DNA of 64,000 nucleotides from Anas platyrhynchos (Eukaryota > Chordata > Aves > Anseriformes > Anatidae), in contig NC_092593.1 of assembly GCF_047663525.1 (NCBI RefSeq), positions 30,530,501 to 30,594,500 on the forward strand, written 5' to 3'. Below are positions 32,831 through 45,300 of the stretch, one piece after another. A program made the translations under genes and the position numbers. Below the pieces are notes generated by a model, which made no database searches, was not told the DNA's origin, and saw only the letters and a program-made list of their open reading frames with translations. Every line of letters begins with the position of its first letter. Positions within the stretch are counted from its first letter, which is position 1.

Positions 32831-35442
32831 TTTCTCAACTTTGCTGGTGCTGCTGGATTGCCTCCCACTGCCACGCCAGGAGGCAAAGCAGCCTGGTGCC
32901 CTCTGCCACAGCCACTCGCTGAAGACCGAGGAGAGGACAGGGGTAATAATGGGGATTTTTCTCCCTTATCCCATTTCGGGATCGTTGTGCCAGGAGGCTG
33001 CAGCTGGCAAGCATTAGTTGCCCTGCAGCTAGTCTCAGAGTAGGCACAGTCCTTTTTATCCGCAGCAGCCCGAGCCCGGTGCAGCACCTCTGGCAGCACG
33101 GCGTGTGAGAGCACTATTAGCCTCACAGCGGGACGGGCGTCGGAGATCCAGCCAGGGCCACTTAATTGAATAGTTCAGCCATTGACACTGAAATTACTGC
33201 CTGTTGGCTCTGCTTGATGCAACAGCTTCATTTTCAAGGAGCTGCACTTTCTGTTATAATAATTATAAATAGCATTAAAATTGCTCCTCACCCCCCCCAA
33301 GAGGACAAAAGGAGAGCTTGAGCTTGACGAAAGGCAGCTCCACGCAGCAGAATTTGCCTGCTCTCTGCTGGTTTTGCCCTGGGAGTTAGCCTGCTGAGGG
33401 TTTATCCCCTCTTCATTGCACCCCTCACCCACAGAGCTGTCTGTAGATACACCAGCTGTGGTTTCCCCTGGAAAAAACAGAAATTCAGCTTTGCACTTTA
33501 TGCCACCAGCAGCCACCGTTGCAAGCTATACTTAGAAGATAAATTGTTCCAGGGAGCTTTTTCCCCCCCTTAAACTGAATACTGGGGGAAAACTGCAGGC
33601 TTCTGCCCTGCCAAGCCCACCTGAGGAGGTGAGATGTTCACATGTCCTTCCTGCATGGGCTCGGAGTCGTGCCCCCAGAGATGGATGTTGCCCGTCAGCA
33701 TATTACTTCACTCTCGAGGCTGCACTGAACCTGCTGAAATATTATTTAATGGTCTTGCTTACATCCAACCTAAATGCAGTCTTTTCATCACATCACGTTC
33801 TGCTGTCAAACCTGTTGTGGAGAGGAGTATTCCACTGTCTGCAAGATTGAGGACAGAATTATCCAAATCAGTTTCTCTGTAGAGGAGAGCAGCGAAGAGG
33901 TTTTTAGCACAAACCCTGCCACTTCTCTTGAGCGTCTGGCTCTTCTCACCGAGGACGAAGTTGCAGAGACCCTTTTTTTAATTTGGACCTGCTGCCAAAT
34001 TTGTTAAACCAGCCTGCTGCAACCAAGTGAGCGTCTGCAAAGAAAGAATAAGGAGAGGAAAGCCAAATGCTGTAGCTGCTCTGCTGCAAGTGATTAAATC
34101 CAGGGCCTGGCAGCTCCTACTCGCCGGGTCCCTGGTGTCAGGGTTCCTGCTGGGGTGGCTGGAGGCTGGTGGCGAGGACTCACACGCGAGGAGCAGTCCC
34201 GAGGTTTGCACAGCAAGAATTTCCTCTCCTGGGATTTGTATCCTCTGGGGCAGCTCTGGGGACACAGCCTCAAGGTGGGATGGCTGAAATCTGCGCCAGG
34301 CAGCCAGGAGGAAGCAGACAAAAAGGACCACGGGAAGCCCGAGTCAGGGCAGCTCTAGCCCATGTGTTGTGTGAGCACGACAGACTGTTCTTCCCTTCCC
34401 TCAGGGAGAAAATTCACTTTATTAACCAGAGCCATCCAGTTCCCTCCGCTGTGCTCAATGATATGATTACTTGAATTGTTTTCTCTACAGTTAGTTGCCT
34501 ATAGGAATCTTTACGGGCTTTTGTTCTGACTTCACCTTCTCCAGGAGCATCTCTTTTCCAGCTGATTTCTCATTACGAGCAGGAAGGGCTCAATTCCACC
34601 CCCGTCACAGCATGCTGTGTTACAGCAGCTTCTCAAGCAGGTTTCTGGGTGGGTGTTCGCCTTTCTGCAGAATTTCTGTCCTAAAACATCTTATGTACGA
34701 AGCACCTGGGTCAGAGCACATTTTCTACAAGACCCTGGCCAGTGTATTTTTGATGAAACGACTCTGTTCCAGCAGGGAAGCGGGGCAGCAAGGGGTTGGG
34801 AGGTACACTACAAAGATACAGGAAGGATTAAAATGTGATCATTCCCTTTTACCCAGAAGACATATTAAGAAGATGTTAACACACAGTGAGCAGTTGCTGT
34901 GACCCAGAATTGCGCCCAAAGTGAACTGTAACTGCAGGGCGTGCATGGTGCATCTGTTTACAAATACCTGTCCAAATACTACCACGGACTACTTGGTGCT
35001 CTGTGTTTCTGAGCAGGCTTAGCTCCCTGGACTTGCTCCTTGTGATAGCTGGACTTTAGGCCTAACCCACTCTAATGAGTAGGAAACGCTACATCAAAGC
35101 ACAGGACCAGGGAATCTGCCCCTCCAAGTGGCTCAGGTCCTTCTGTGAAGACAGCATTCGTGTCACAGAGCTCCAGGTGCCCAGTCACACAGAAACATCT
35201 GCTGTGATCCCACAGGCTGCATCAGCACCTTGCTTTGTGCCCAAAGTCTGAAAGTGTTGAGGCAGATGCTCACACATGGGTTCCTTGCACACACAGAGCT
35301 TGCAGGACTGGGTTTAGAAGAAAAGGCTAAAGCAGTCTGGGCTGGATTGGGTTTAACACAGCAGGAAACAACCTTTTAGAAAGCTGAGGCTCCGTGACCA
35401 TATTCCCCAATGCCATAACCACTGCTGTTCTGTTGCATATAA

Positions 35443-35478
35443 TTTATTTATTTATTTATTTATTTGTTTATTTATTTT
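35443..35478. repeat. (TTTA)n microsatellite
   Basis: About nine TTTA units with one TTTG interruption. Confidence 0.9.
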
Positions 35479-35746
35479 GAGCAACAGATACATTGCAGTT
35501 TGGGCAAACAAGATAATTGGACAGGGTTTTGTACTACAAAATAGATTCTCAGGACATCCACTAAACCTAACCTCACCGTTTGCTTTTGCTCTTGTTCTGC
35601 TTTTTAATGTTGCTTTCTGTGATGCATCAAAAGGTGAAAAAGTGCTGGTCCTCGTGTGGCTATGTAAATATTCAGCTTCTGGTAGATTGCATTAAGTGTC
35701 TTATAATCCATCCCAATTAAAAAGCAGTCTTTATAGCCGTAATAGT

Positions 35747-35752
35747 TTTATT
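35747..35752 (-). other. IQCA1: IQCA1 polyadenylation signal candidate
   Basis: AATAAA on the minus strand (in CTCAATAAAACT) lies about 460 nt beyond the IQCA1 stop. The intervening AT-rich sequence is plausible 3' UTR. Use of this site is unverified. Confidence 0.5.
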
Positions 35753-36208
35753 GAGAACTGTAACACATTAGACTTACAGATATATAAAGCAGTTAGTTTT
35801 ATAAAGCATATAGGATATTAAAGTAATGAAAGACATTAATGTGACATCAATTTTTAAGGAGAGTTACTTGCTGAAATAAATGAGGATAGCCTAAAAGTTG
35901 ATGGCATGTTTCAGTCCTGAGTAATGAACCCCTCTGCCCCCTAAAACCTCTTAGAATAAATAATGCTTGAGCAAGTCAGTGGCCATTAACTCTTCATCCT
36001 CTGAGAGCTACATGTCACATTGATGTCTCATCCTATTTTGTAACTTTTAAAAATACATTCAGAAATGACTTCTCTTTCCTGGGGTAGCTGTAACTTGCGA
36101 TGCGTTATTCTGAAGTATCTGCTTTCCTATCGTCTCCCCGCTTTTCGGTGAAGTAGAGCTGTGACTGGTGTGCAAAAGTCTTGAGGAAGCTAGTTTTTCT
36201 CTTTTCCT

Positions 36209-36304
36209 TCATTTTCTTTTTTCTGTTTTTCCCTTTCCTGCTTTCTCACTCTTTGCCAGTGCTCTGCTTCGTGCTCTACCCAGAGGTGTCTTGGCGTACC
36301 AAGC
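36209..36304 (-). CDS. IQCA1: IQCA1 terminal coding exon
   Basis: The exon has 32 codons including TGA. It encodes [20 protein letters not shown] and a lysine-rich end ([11 protein letters not shown]). The acceptor is TGATTCTCCAG, phase 0. The WxAKTPLG motif directly after the acidic EEEETFK of the previous exon is the expected family continuation, and a short basic tail is normal. The exon is easily missed because it lies in T-rich sequence. Confidence 0.93.
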   Translation of the reverse strand, partial: AWYAKTPLGRARSRALAKSEKAGKGKTEKRK

Positions 36305-39300
36305 CTGGAGAATCAGAAACCATGATATGTTTTAATAATACTAAAAAAAAAAAAAAATCATGAAAGAACGTCTAAGAGACTTTTTACTAGTAAAATGGGA
36401 CATTCCTTACAAAAATCTTAAAATCCTGGCTGGTTTGTGGAGAAGCAGAAATGAAATCCTTAGATCTCTTGAGAACATTGTTATAACAAGAAGTATAGCA
36501 ATTGCTCGCTTGAAGTGTGTCTCATTAACAGGAATACTTAGCCGGGCCATTTGTGTTGCTATAGTTATGGAAATGTTAGAAGTTCTATGATCAACCCTAT
36601 TTCCGAGGTATATAGCTCTTGTCAAAACCCCCTCTGGTCTGGAACTTGGCAGTAGACAAAGCATATGCTTCTCATGGTTCTGCAAATCAATCCAGACAGT
36701 TTTTATTTCAATGAGAGAGCTTAAGAAACAAAACAAACCCCAAACATTAAAAACCTGTTTATTGCTTTCAGATGCCTGTTCACAGTCCTGTGACTTGTAA
36801 ATGATTTTGGTACAGTTGCTCTGCAAACTTGCCAAGCTCCTGGGCTGTAATGTCAACAAGGCAGTTCTCGGCCATGTTAAAGCCATGTAAAACGAAGGAG
36901 AGGGTAGTGCTTTAAAATTAGTAATGTGCAGGGACTCGTCATTCCCCACATGTACATACAGGAACCTTTATCAGCAAAGTCCTGCCTACGCCGGAGACTG
37001 AAATGCCAGTAGGTGCTGACATGATTGATAAAATGCATTCCCTCTTGGCCGTACTCATCCATACGCTGCCCCAGGAATGAATGTCTTTCCTCTGACCACA
37101 GACCACTATTCAATGCCACCACCGCGTCTCCTCTGCCCTTTGTTTGGGCTGCTGTCTCTGCCAACCCTCCCACCCTATAACATCCCATCTAGTCTGTCCT
37201 TTCCACATGATCTATCCACAATGCTGCCTCCAGCTTGAACCTGATAAGGCTTCCAGTAGGAATTCGCCTTGTCCAGTTTCCTGCTCTGTGTTTATGTGAT
37301 ATAGGCGGGCAGCAGCGAGAGAGAGAAGTTTTGGGGAGAAGAGGTTTTGGAAGCGGAGAGGGAAGATGAGCCCTTGTTCCTCTCCCAGTCCTGGATGGTT
37401 CCCGTGGGTGTCCAAGGGTTCCCTGAGTCCCAGAAAGGGGCTGATGACAGTCACCCTATTGGTGCCTCTTGTGCTGTGGATTAAATACTGTCAGCGGGTA
37501 AATGAAGCCTGACAGCTGTCAAACGTTCAGCTGTAGTGCTGATCTCTGCTCTAATTGCCTGAATCCGCTGAGCATTCCCCCTCCAAGAGCCCTGGCTCCA
37601 TGGATTAAAGCATCACACAACCTCTCACGTACCCACATCTTGGTGGTGTGACGGGAGGTGTCTGGGAGGAAACCCTGCACTCCCAGCATGGATTTCACTG
37701 GATTTCACTGTCCTAAACATGGCCAACCCATTCCTCCATCAGAAGAGACACAGATGGGACGGAATATGGCAGGGAGAAGCCTGGAGATGGCTATTTCTGA
37801 TCCTTCATGCATGTGTGGGATACAAAAGACAAGTTGTGCGCTCAGGAGCTGCCCGTTTTGACCACCGTGGCCTTGGCTGAGGACCTCAGTGCAGCACGAG
37901 GAGAGGAGCCCTGCCTGTGAGCAGAGTTAAAAATCCTTGCTGCTTGGAGGGATGACATCCACAGCTCTTCGGTATGGGCTTTCCTACGTCTCACATGGAT
38001 TTTGTACCTGTCGCTGCCAGGCAGAGCTGGCTGGGCCACCCTTTGCTCCCGTAGGGCCACTGCTCTGTCTGTGAAAGGATTTCTATCCATCACCCTGGCG
38101 CAATAACTTACAATTTCACAACCGCAGATATATAATTGGGGCAGAAATTCGAGTAAATTGGATGAAGAAATCACATTATCGCAAATTTTTGCATTATTTA
38201 TATTCATTTTGGAACACTGGCAGAATATAAATGTCAAACAGGGAGATTCATGTTTCCAGTGAATAGAAATCAAAGATTCATCACAGCGCTAATCTTCGCT
38301 TTGAATGCCGCTTTAAGTTTTAGCCACCCCACTTCAAAAGGGACAAAGCAAAGCAACAGAAGAGGTCCAGCAATGGCAATGATTAGAGGCTCGGGAAGAG
38401 GGGCTTCTGTGCGAGACGAGATGAAGATCCTGGAGTTAATTAATGCGCAGGCCATTTTGACAATCCTCTTCCCCTGTGCCACATTACAGGTGCTGAGGCT
38501 GGGTTCCATGACATTTAAGGGAAACAAATTTAAAACAGATAAAAGGAAATACTTTCTTAAGGGCTCTAATTAATGCAAGGGAATGATTGCCATGGGATAC
38601 TGAGAACAGCATCATTTTACCAGTGTTCAAATGAAGTGCTGTCTGCATACCCGTGCTGTACAAAACAGGCACATTTGTAGTAAGGGGAATAGTATTTGCG
38701 AGTTAAACTTGCTTTAAGTACCAGCTCTCATGTTTCAGGCTACAAATGGATTACTACTTGGAGCTGGGAACGATATGAGCTTTTTCTTCGCTGTAACACT
38801 GAACCATTAGCCTTTCCCCGAGGAAAGATATTGGTTTAGATAGGAAGCATGAGGAAAAAAGAGTAATTTGCCAAATATCACAAATGCTGCCTACGCTGAG
38901 CGAGCCAAATGGCTCAAAATGGAAATTGGAAAGTGTTCAACAGGGCTGGGAGAAATATGCACTATCATTAGGTTAGCCGTGGAAGAAGACTTGGACAAAG
39001 TTGCGTGGAACTACATCCTGTTTATTGTGCAGGGCGCTGCGGGGATTCAAAACCAGAGGGCATTCAGCGAGCAGCACGAGAAGAAACCCTTTCAGCCAGG
39101 GGAACTCAAGGGTTTGTAAGCACGTCTGTGTAGAAGTTGGCAGGGGTGGGGAGACCAGATATCCTTTGCAGGGTCTCTTGGCTTTAGTACTCAAGTTCTG
39201 CCCCATTTGGGGCCCCTGGTGCGGGCTTGAGCTCTCCTGGGTGCACAGCAGGGCCGTCCTGCTCAGTGGACAAGGGTTTTACTAGCAGCTAGTAGGCTTT

Positions 39301-42300
39301 TAGAGCCTCAGCTGAGTATCGTGCCATTTTCCTGTGGTGTCAGCACCCCAAGCTCTAGTGCTGTACTCAGCGAGCTAGTTCAAGCCTAGTTCAACTGTCC
39401 CTAAGCTACACTGAAGTTACTATGGCAAATAAATTGTGGACCTGTAGTTGAGACTGATAAACTGTTCCCATTATTAGGAAAATCAAATGCAATACAGTGA
39501 AAGCAGAATTAAGCACCGCATAAAAATAACCCTAGTCTAGGGAAGAATAATTATTACTGAGCTACATGTGGAAAAGGTATCTCTCTCCAGGATGATCCCT
39601 GTATATTTGAGGTGCATGACTTTATGGCCTTGGGGGGTGGAAATTGAGGCAGAAAGTAATTTATTTATTTATTTTTTAATCCCCTACACAAAAACTTGTA
39701 TGAGAAAATTCCTGTCTGAGAAAATTTTAAAAAACAGGACCCGCTCCCTGTGTGGAACACCCTGAAGACCCCAGATGCCCAAGATCTCTGCCGTCTCAAG
39801 AAAATACAGCCAGGCCTGCCAAAAGGGATGAGTGCACCGTGCCACCAGCACATGCATCGTTTACCCGTGCATGTGAGGGCTGCTCTGCTCGCGACGAGCT
39901 GGGTGCAGGCAGCAGGTTCAGCAACGCAGCGAGCCGGGCACGCTGCCTGTGCAGAGCTGCTGCCTGTAATAATCACCACTCGCCTGGCACATCCAGCTGC
40001 CCAACAGCCGGGGCTGCCAGACATCCAAAAATGGGGGAGATGGGTGCTCAGCGCCGCCGGGCAATACATCATCACTCAAACAGCGATGTGCCAACCCATC
40101 AGCAGAATTAGCAGGTCCCTGGATCAGATGTGCCGACAAGGACACAACAGGGGACGATGAAAGACAGCCGGTTAACATAGCTCTTAGTGTCACCTTAAAC
40201 GTTTCCTCCTCCTCTCTGTACACCGGGTCCTGTCTGGCCAGGGGTGTCATGAACTCGGCAGTCCGCAGCGGCTTCCTGGGCATCTGCAGGAGGCGCAGCT
40301 CGCTCAGGACAGCTCGCACCACCTGGACGATGTGTCCCTGGGTGAAACCGTCAGACACCTTCGCGAGGCAGCTTATGTTCAGCAAGTTGGTGATCACTCC
40401 TCCGTTCTGCTGGATGATGTGCTTCCATAACACTGCTCATCGGGACCCGGAAAAGAGAGAATGCCAAAGACATTCACTAAGGAAAGCATGAGAAATGCTG
40501 CTTTTGGGTTTGGAAATTGAACTGGGGAAATAAAGGTATCGGTCAGCGAAGCCAAGATTCAATTTTTTCTCATTTGCTGCTTCTTTCATCCACAGATTTG
40601 CAGCATAGAGGCCTTTAGGCACATCTGTTCTTAAACCATTAGTGATCCATTGCTGGCTACCAGTCAGTACTTTCAGAAAGTCATTAAGGGCACATAACGT
40701 GAGGTGGATATGTGTGTGAAAATGGAAAGAACTACTTAAATATTCCTGCGTGTATATGGAGGGAGAGCTCGTCCAGAATTTTCCCATTTGTGTGTGCAGA
40801 GAGAAGTGCCTTTATTAACAGCCTGCTTTTATTTCTGTGACCCTGATCACAGGTGACTCCTGCTGAACCAAGGGCTGCTATGGGGACTCAATGTCTGGTT
40901 TAGAAGCCAAAGGCCTCCAGCTATGCAGGCACATGTTGCAAATGCCAGGTGTAAATTTCTCTGTGATTGGCATTTTGCTTAATTAAATGGTGAACCTGTT
41001 TGTATCTTTTAGATGCGAACCACTGAGACATGGAGCTTTTACATGTTTGTGGAGTGCCTCAAATTTTCCTTACCAAAATAAAGTTATAGTAGTAAAAAGT
41101 TTTGTGTTGTTGTTTTGCCCTTTGTAAAGTAATGGACTGTCTCAGAGAAGCTTAGTAAAACTTTCATACCATCTCACTATACTTTCCTTTAAAGCTTTAT
41201 GTTGAAAGCACTTGGAAGAAACAAGAATCATGCATAAAGGTCTTTAAAAGGTTCTTGAATGATGACGAGCTCGTTTGAGTATCCTTTGTTTCATATGTAG
41301 TATGAAAATACTGGGTGGACAGTTTGTTACTGGCTGCTGGGTCGGTCACGTAATGGAGAAAATTGCCTGACTTTTCCTTGGATTGTAGCGTAGATACTTA
41401 GGGACTTGTGCCCATAACTATTGACAACTTTGTACTACCTTTTTCTCTTGGGCAAACTGTGATCTTCCACTGGATTTATAACCATGCTCAATAACTATGG
41501 GTCGTATCAGTGATTTATAACAGAGGAATTGATGCACACAACAGCGAGCGCTGCTTCTGCATAGCTGTGTATTTGGTGCTGCAGCTTATCTTGCAGGAAG
41601 GGTCATGCATAAATATGAGATAATTACCCACCAGGTGATTAATAGCAGGAAACCAGGAGAGGACCGTGACTCTCCCAGTTTACTGATTTCCATTGTATGC
41701 TTGCAGTTTCCATCAAGCACAGATTGGAGTATTCTGGTTTGTAGCAAAACAAAGGGTTGTAGTGAACACACAAAGTTTGTGCACAGTGGCTATGAATGTT
41801 TGTTATGCCATGGCTTTTCTGCCCAAATAGGTTTCTTTAGTTCTCAAATTGGGTGTCAGGCACTGGAAATTGTCACAATAGGAAGGTGACTGCTCCATAC
41901 TGTTAGTATCTTATTTCCATTGAACTTCAGGGAAGGTGTGAGCTAAAGAAAAAGCCAGGCACTTAAATGGGACAATGTCAGATAATTAAAACTACAAGTT
42001 TAATCTGCTTTAAAATGTCAAGAGTTAACTTTTTGGGGGCGTTCTGAAGTTTGCAAGTTGAAATCCCTTTGGCTGGCCCTTTTTGTGACTCCAAATTAGT
42101 GGTGAGAATCCCAGAATGTGACAGGTTGAATCCCCAGCAGTGAACTAGCTAAATTCAGATGCTATCACCTCCTTTCTCTAGGTCTTACTCATGTCCCTTA
42201 TCTGTTAGTAATTTATCAGAGCTGTAACCTAACATGAAACACATGTTAGCTCGCTTAGAGACCATTTCCCATCCACACTATGAAAATTATTGAATGTGGG

Positions 42301-45300
42301 AGAGATTTACAATACGCTAGGCAGTCAAAACCTGTCTTAAGCTTGCCCAAACACACATCATCTCTATACCTTGGCTGCCTCCATGAAAGGCACTACAAAA
42401 ATGGACTTCACAATACAGTTGCATCATTTTGTAATAAGGTGAGTATGTGGAGTAATATTGTCTGGTTTACTCAGAGTGCAGTTGTGTAGCGAGGTCCCTG
42501 AACTGAATGTGGTTTCTTTTAATTCTGTATTCTTCTGGGGTGTGATCCATCTGAGATCAATGGCATGAAAGGAGTGTTTCCCTTGATCTGATGATCAACA
42601 GGGATATTCATGCTAGCAGCTGCCGGTAGGAGAAATGCACCACTGAGAGTCCTAACTTGGAAGTGTTTGGTATCATTGTGAATAGTCCTAAATCTTTTTT
42701 CCACATCATCTTTAGACTGAACCTGAAAAGCCCTTCTTTTTACAAGTCCCCACATCTAGAATCCATAGTACCCGGAGAAGTGTATTAAATCACATGATGT
42801 AACCAGAAAAAAATACATACTTCTGGGAACAAAAGCCCATCTGCCAGCCACTTCTGAAGGATGTGAACAACTACCATTTTTCTTGCAGTAATTGATTCAC
42901 ATTATTAAGTTTAATTTGGAACATTTCATCCTAGTCAATGCTTAGCTATTTCAGACTGCAAGGCAATTCAAACCTGAAGACAAACTTCCATGCTTAAAAG
43001 TTTGTCTTTTTTTTCTAGCCATGTAAGTTGGTCGAATAAAAGGCACAGTTCTCCTTAGAAGCTTTGACTTGCAGCATTGTTGTTACCCAATGAATTTATC
43101 AGACTTTGGGAGGGCCTGTCTACCACTGTAAACATTTGGTAGGCTAGAAATGCAAAATCTTGGATGTCTCTACAATGTCCCTCATAATCTGTAAGTTCAA
43201 AAATTGAATTTGATAGCAACAAAACCCAATCCTCCAGACATTGTTCTGTTTATGGAGAGGCCCAAAAATGTATTGTTTAGAATCTGGAAACTAGATAGGA
43301 ACAACAGAAATTCCCTGTGTAGAAAGAAAAGCTTAAAATAGAAAATGTGCACTGAAACAGAATCCTATCATTCATTTACTGAAAAAAAAAACCAACAGCT
43401 TGGGCTGATTTCAATGCACTCTAAACAAAAACTTGAGAAGAAATGTTAGTCACCACAGGAGAGCATTTTAAACCATTTTCCCAGCTTCCACTCTTAATAT
43501 CTGATCTTTGGGGTAGCGTGTTCCAGTATTACTTAAATTATCCAGAACTGAGAAGTACCTGGGGTACAAACTGAACTTAAAAACAATTTTGAGGATAACC
43601 AGACAATAAACATGGATGTTAAGCAGCAGTAATTGTCACAATGATTTGAAATACTTGCCAAATCTTGAAGCATAGTCAGGCCTAGGAATCATAATAATTT
43701 TCTGGTAAACTTTGCAGAAAGGTTTGAGATTGGCATCGAAGGGACGTCTGGTGGTTCCCACTAGCAGCACTCTGTCCTGTGCTTTCAAAGCCTTAAGGAA
43801 TTTGGGGAGAATCTTTTCCAGACGTTTTGGGCTAATCTTCAGAGTGTACATGTAAACACAAGGAGGCAAGAATTGTTATTAATACTGACAATTTAGAGGG
43901 AATGAGGTGAAGCTATGCTAGATACAAGTAACATAGACATGTACATTGGACATAGACATGTTATATACAATGGGATTTTGGGCTCTTTTTCAGAAGTCTA
44001 TTTGCATTTAGTATAAACAGACTAGATTCTCAACCTAAGTAGAAAGCCTTTGTCTTCTGCAATTCGAGTTGATTTCTGCCTATGTATTTGTGGGTTTGGG
44101 TGCATGTGTCTTTTACTAGTGCATCTGCTGCTCCTCTTCTTGAAAAGCAGGAAGGAAGCAACAACTCATTTAAAGAAGGAAAGCCTGACTTCCAGTTCCA
44201 GGAGAAATATTGCTTGGACCTGTGCACCTGATGAATCTTAACAGATAGAAAAATTACCTTGGTGCGTAACCTGGTCTGGAATCCTCACAGCTCTTGGACA
44301 TTATGATCTACCAACCCCTACTGGTGTTTTAAATGTGAAAGATATGCTCCCTGATTTCTGCTGTAATTTTAGTTTGCTGAGGCTCTAACCCAGGAACGCA
44401 AGCTCTTTGAACTCAACTTTCATTTCTTTGTGATAAATACTATTTGACCTTATTATAAAAATTGAACTACTGTTTACAGAACAGATGATTGTTGAGCAAA
44501 ACTTCTTATTGGATAGTTACATTTGGTAATGCTCAAGTGAGTATTGGTTGGAGAAGCTTCTTCAAATTGCTGTGATGTCGCTCTACAGTTAACAAAGGCA
44601 TAACTGAATAAATGGGTTAGGGTGGTATATTATATTCAGAAAAGTCTAATGACTTAGAGGCCTCTCCAGAAATGTTTGAGACTTAACATCCAAGTCAGTC
44701 ACACTCACTTGAAAACCTTTCACTGGGTCACCTTGTGATTTTTACTATATAGTAAGCAGGTACCTGAGAAATCTTTCCTCAATTTCAGACAAACCTTCCT
44801 AATGTTAATAAGATGTCTTCTGCTGGGAAAATAGACTCTATTAGAAAATGCAGAGTTGTTTTTTTTTTTTTTTTTTTTTTAAATTGTCTGCTTCCTTTTT
44901 CACCCCTTACTTGTGAAAATAAGTCCTAATTTATTCCTTACATTTCAAACATCAAGTTTTTGGATGACATAATATCCACAGATTCGCACTAATTCATGGT
45001 TTGTTAGCACTAATTCATGGTTTGTTAGATGTGCTCATCTTAATTTTAAAATTTTAAATGGCTGTGCCAGTTCCAGACACAAGTGAAAAGTTCCACTCTC
45101 GTGTTAAGCCTACTAAGATAGACTGGCAGTTGTGTGCCAGCAGCTCCTGTTACACTTTGAAACTGATGTGTGTCCACAGTGCACACATTCAATGGATATG
45201 TACTGAAAGCTAATAATATCTCCTCCGCCTTGAAAGAAATATATCAGCAGCAAGAGAAGCTGTCAAACAGGCAAGCCAGGATCTCTCCATCATGTGCACC

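Larger units (their letters stand above)
24768..35746. other. ASB18-IQCA1 intergenic spacer
   Basis: About 11 kb without a recognisable gene on either strand. It holds a poly-T tract (25580-25620), one good CR1 fragment (31546-31812), a small tandem duplication (27018-27057) and AT-rich complex islands listed as candidate regulatory elements. G+C content falls noticeably from about 29-30 kb rightwards. Confidence 0.65.
36305..40193 (-). other. IQCA1: IQCA1 last intron
   Basis: A 3.9-kb GT-AG intron. It contains an AT-rich complex island at 38090-38300 and a possible ancient retroelement remnant at about 38330-38560. Open frames here, including one of 180 codons at 36407-36949, show no domain, splice or conservation signal. 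Confidence 0.75.

Noticed and set aside
36407-36949. Minus-strand open frame of 180 codons in the IQCA1 last intron
   Set aside because: No recognisable domain, no splice sites consistent with IQCA1 frame and no start context. Frames of this size occur by chance in 64 kb.
36877-37188. Minus-strand open frame with a somewhat protein-like sequence (MGCYRVGG start)
   Set aside because: No family could be recognised and no splice or promoter signals support it, so it is left as intronic sequence.
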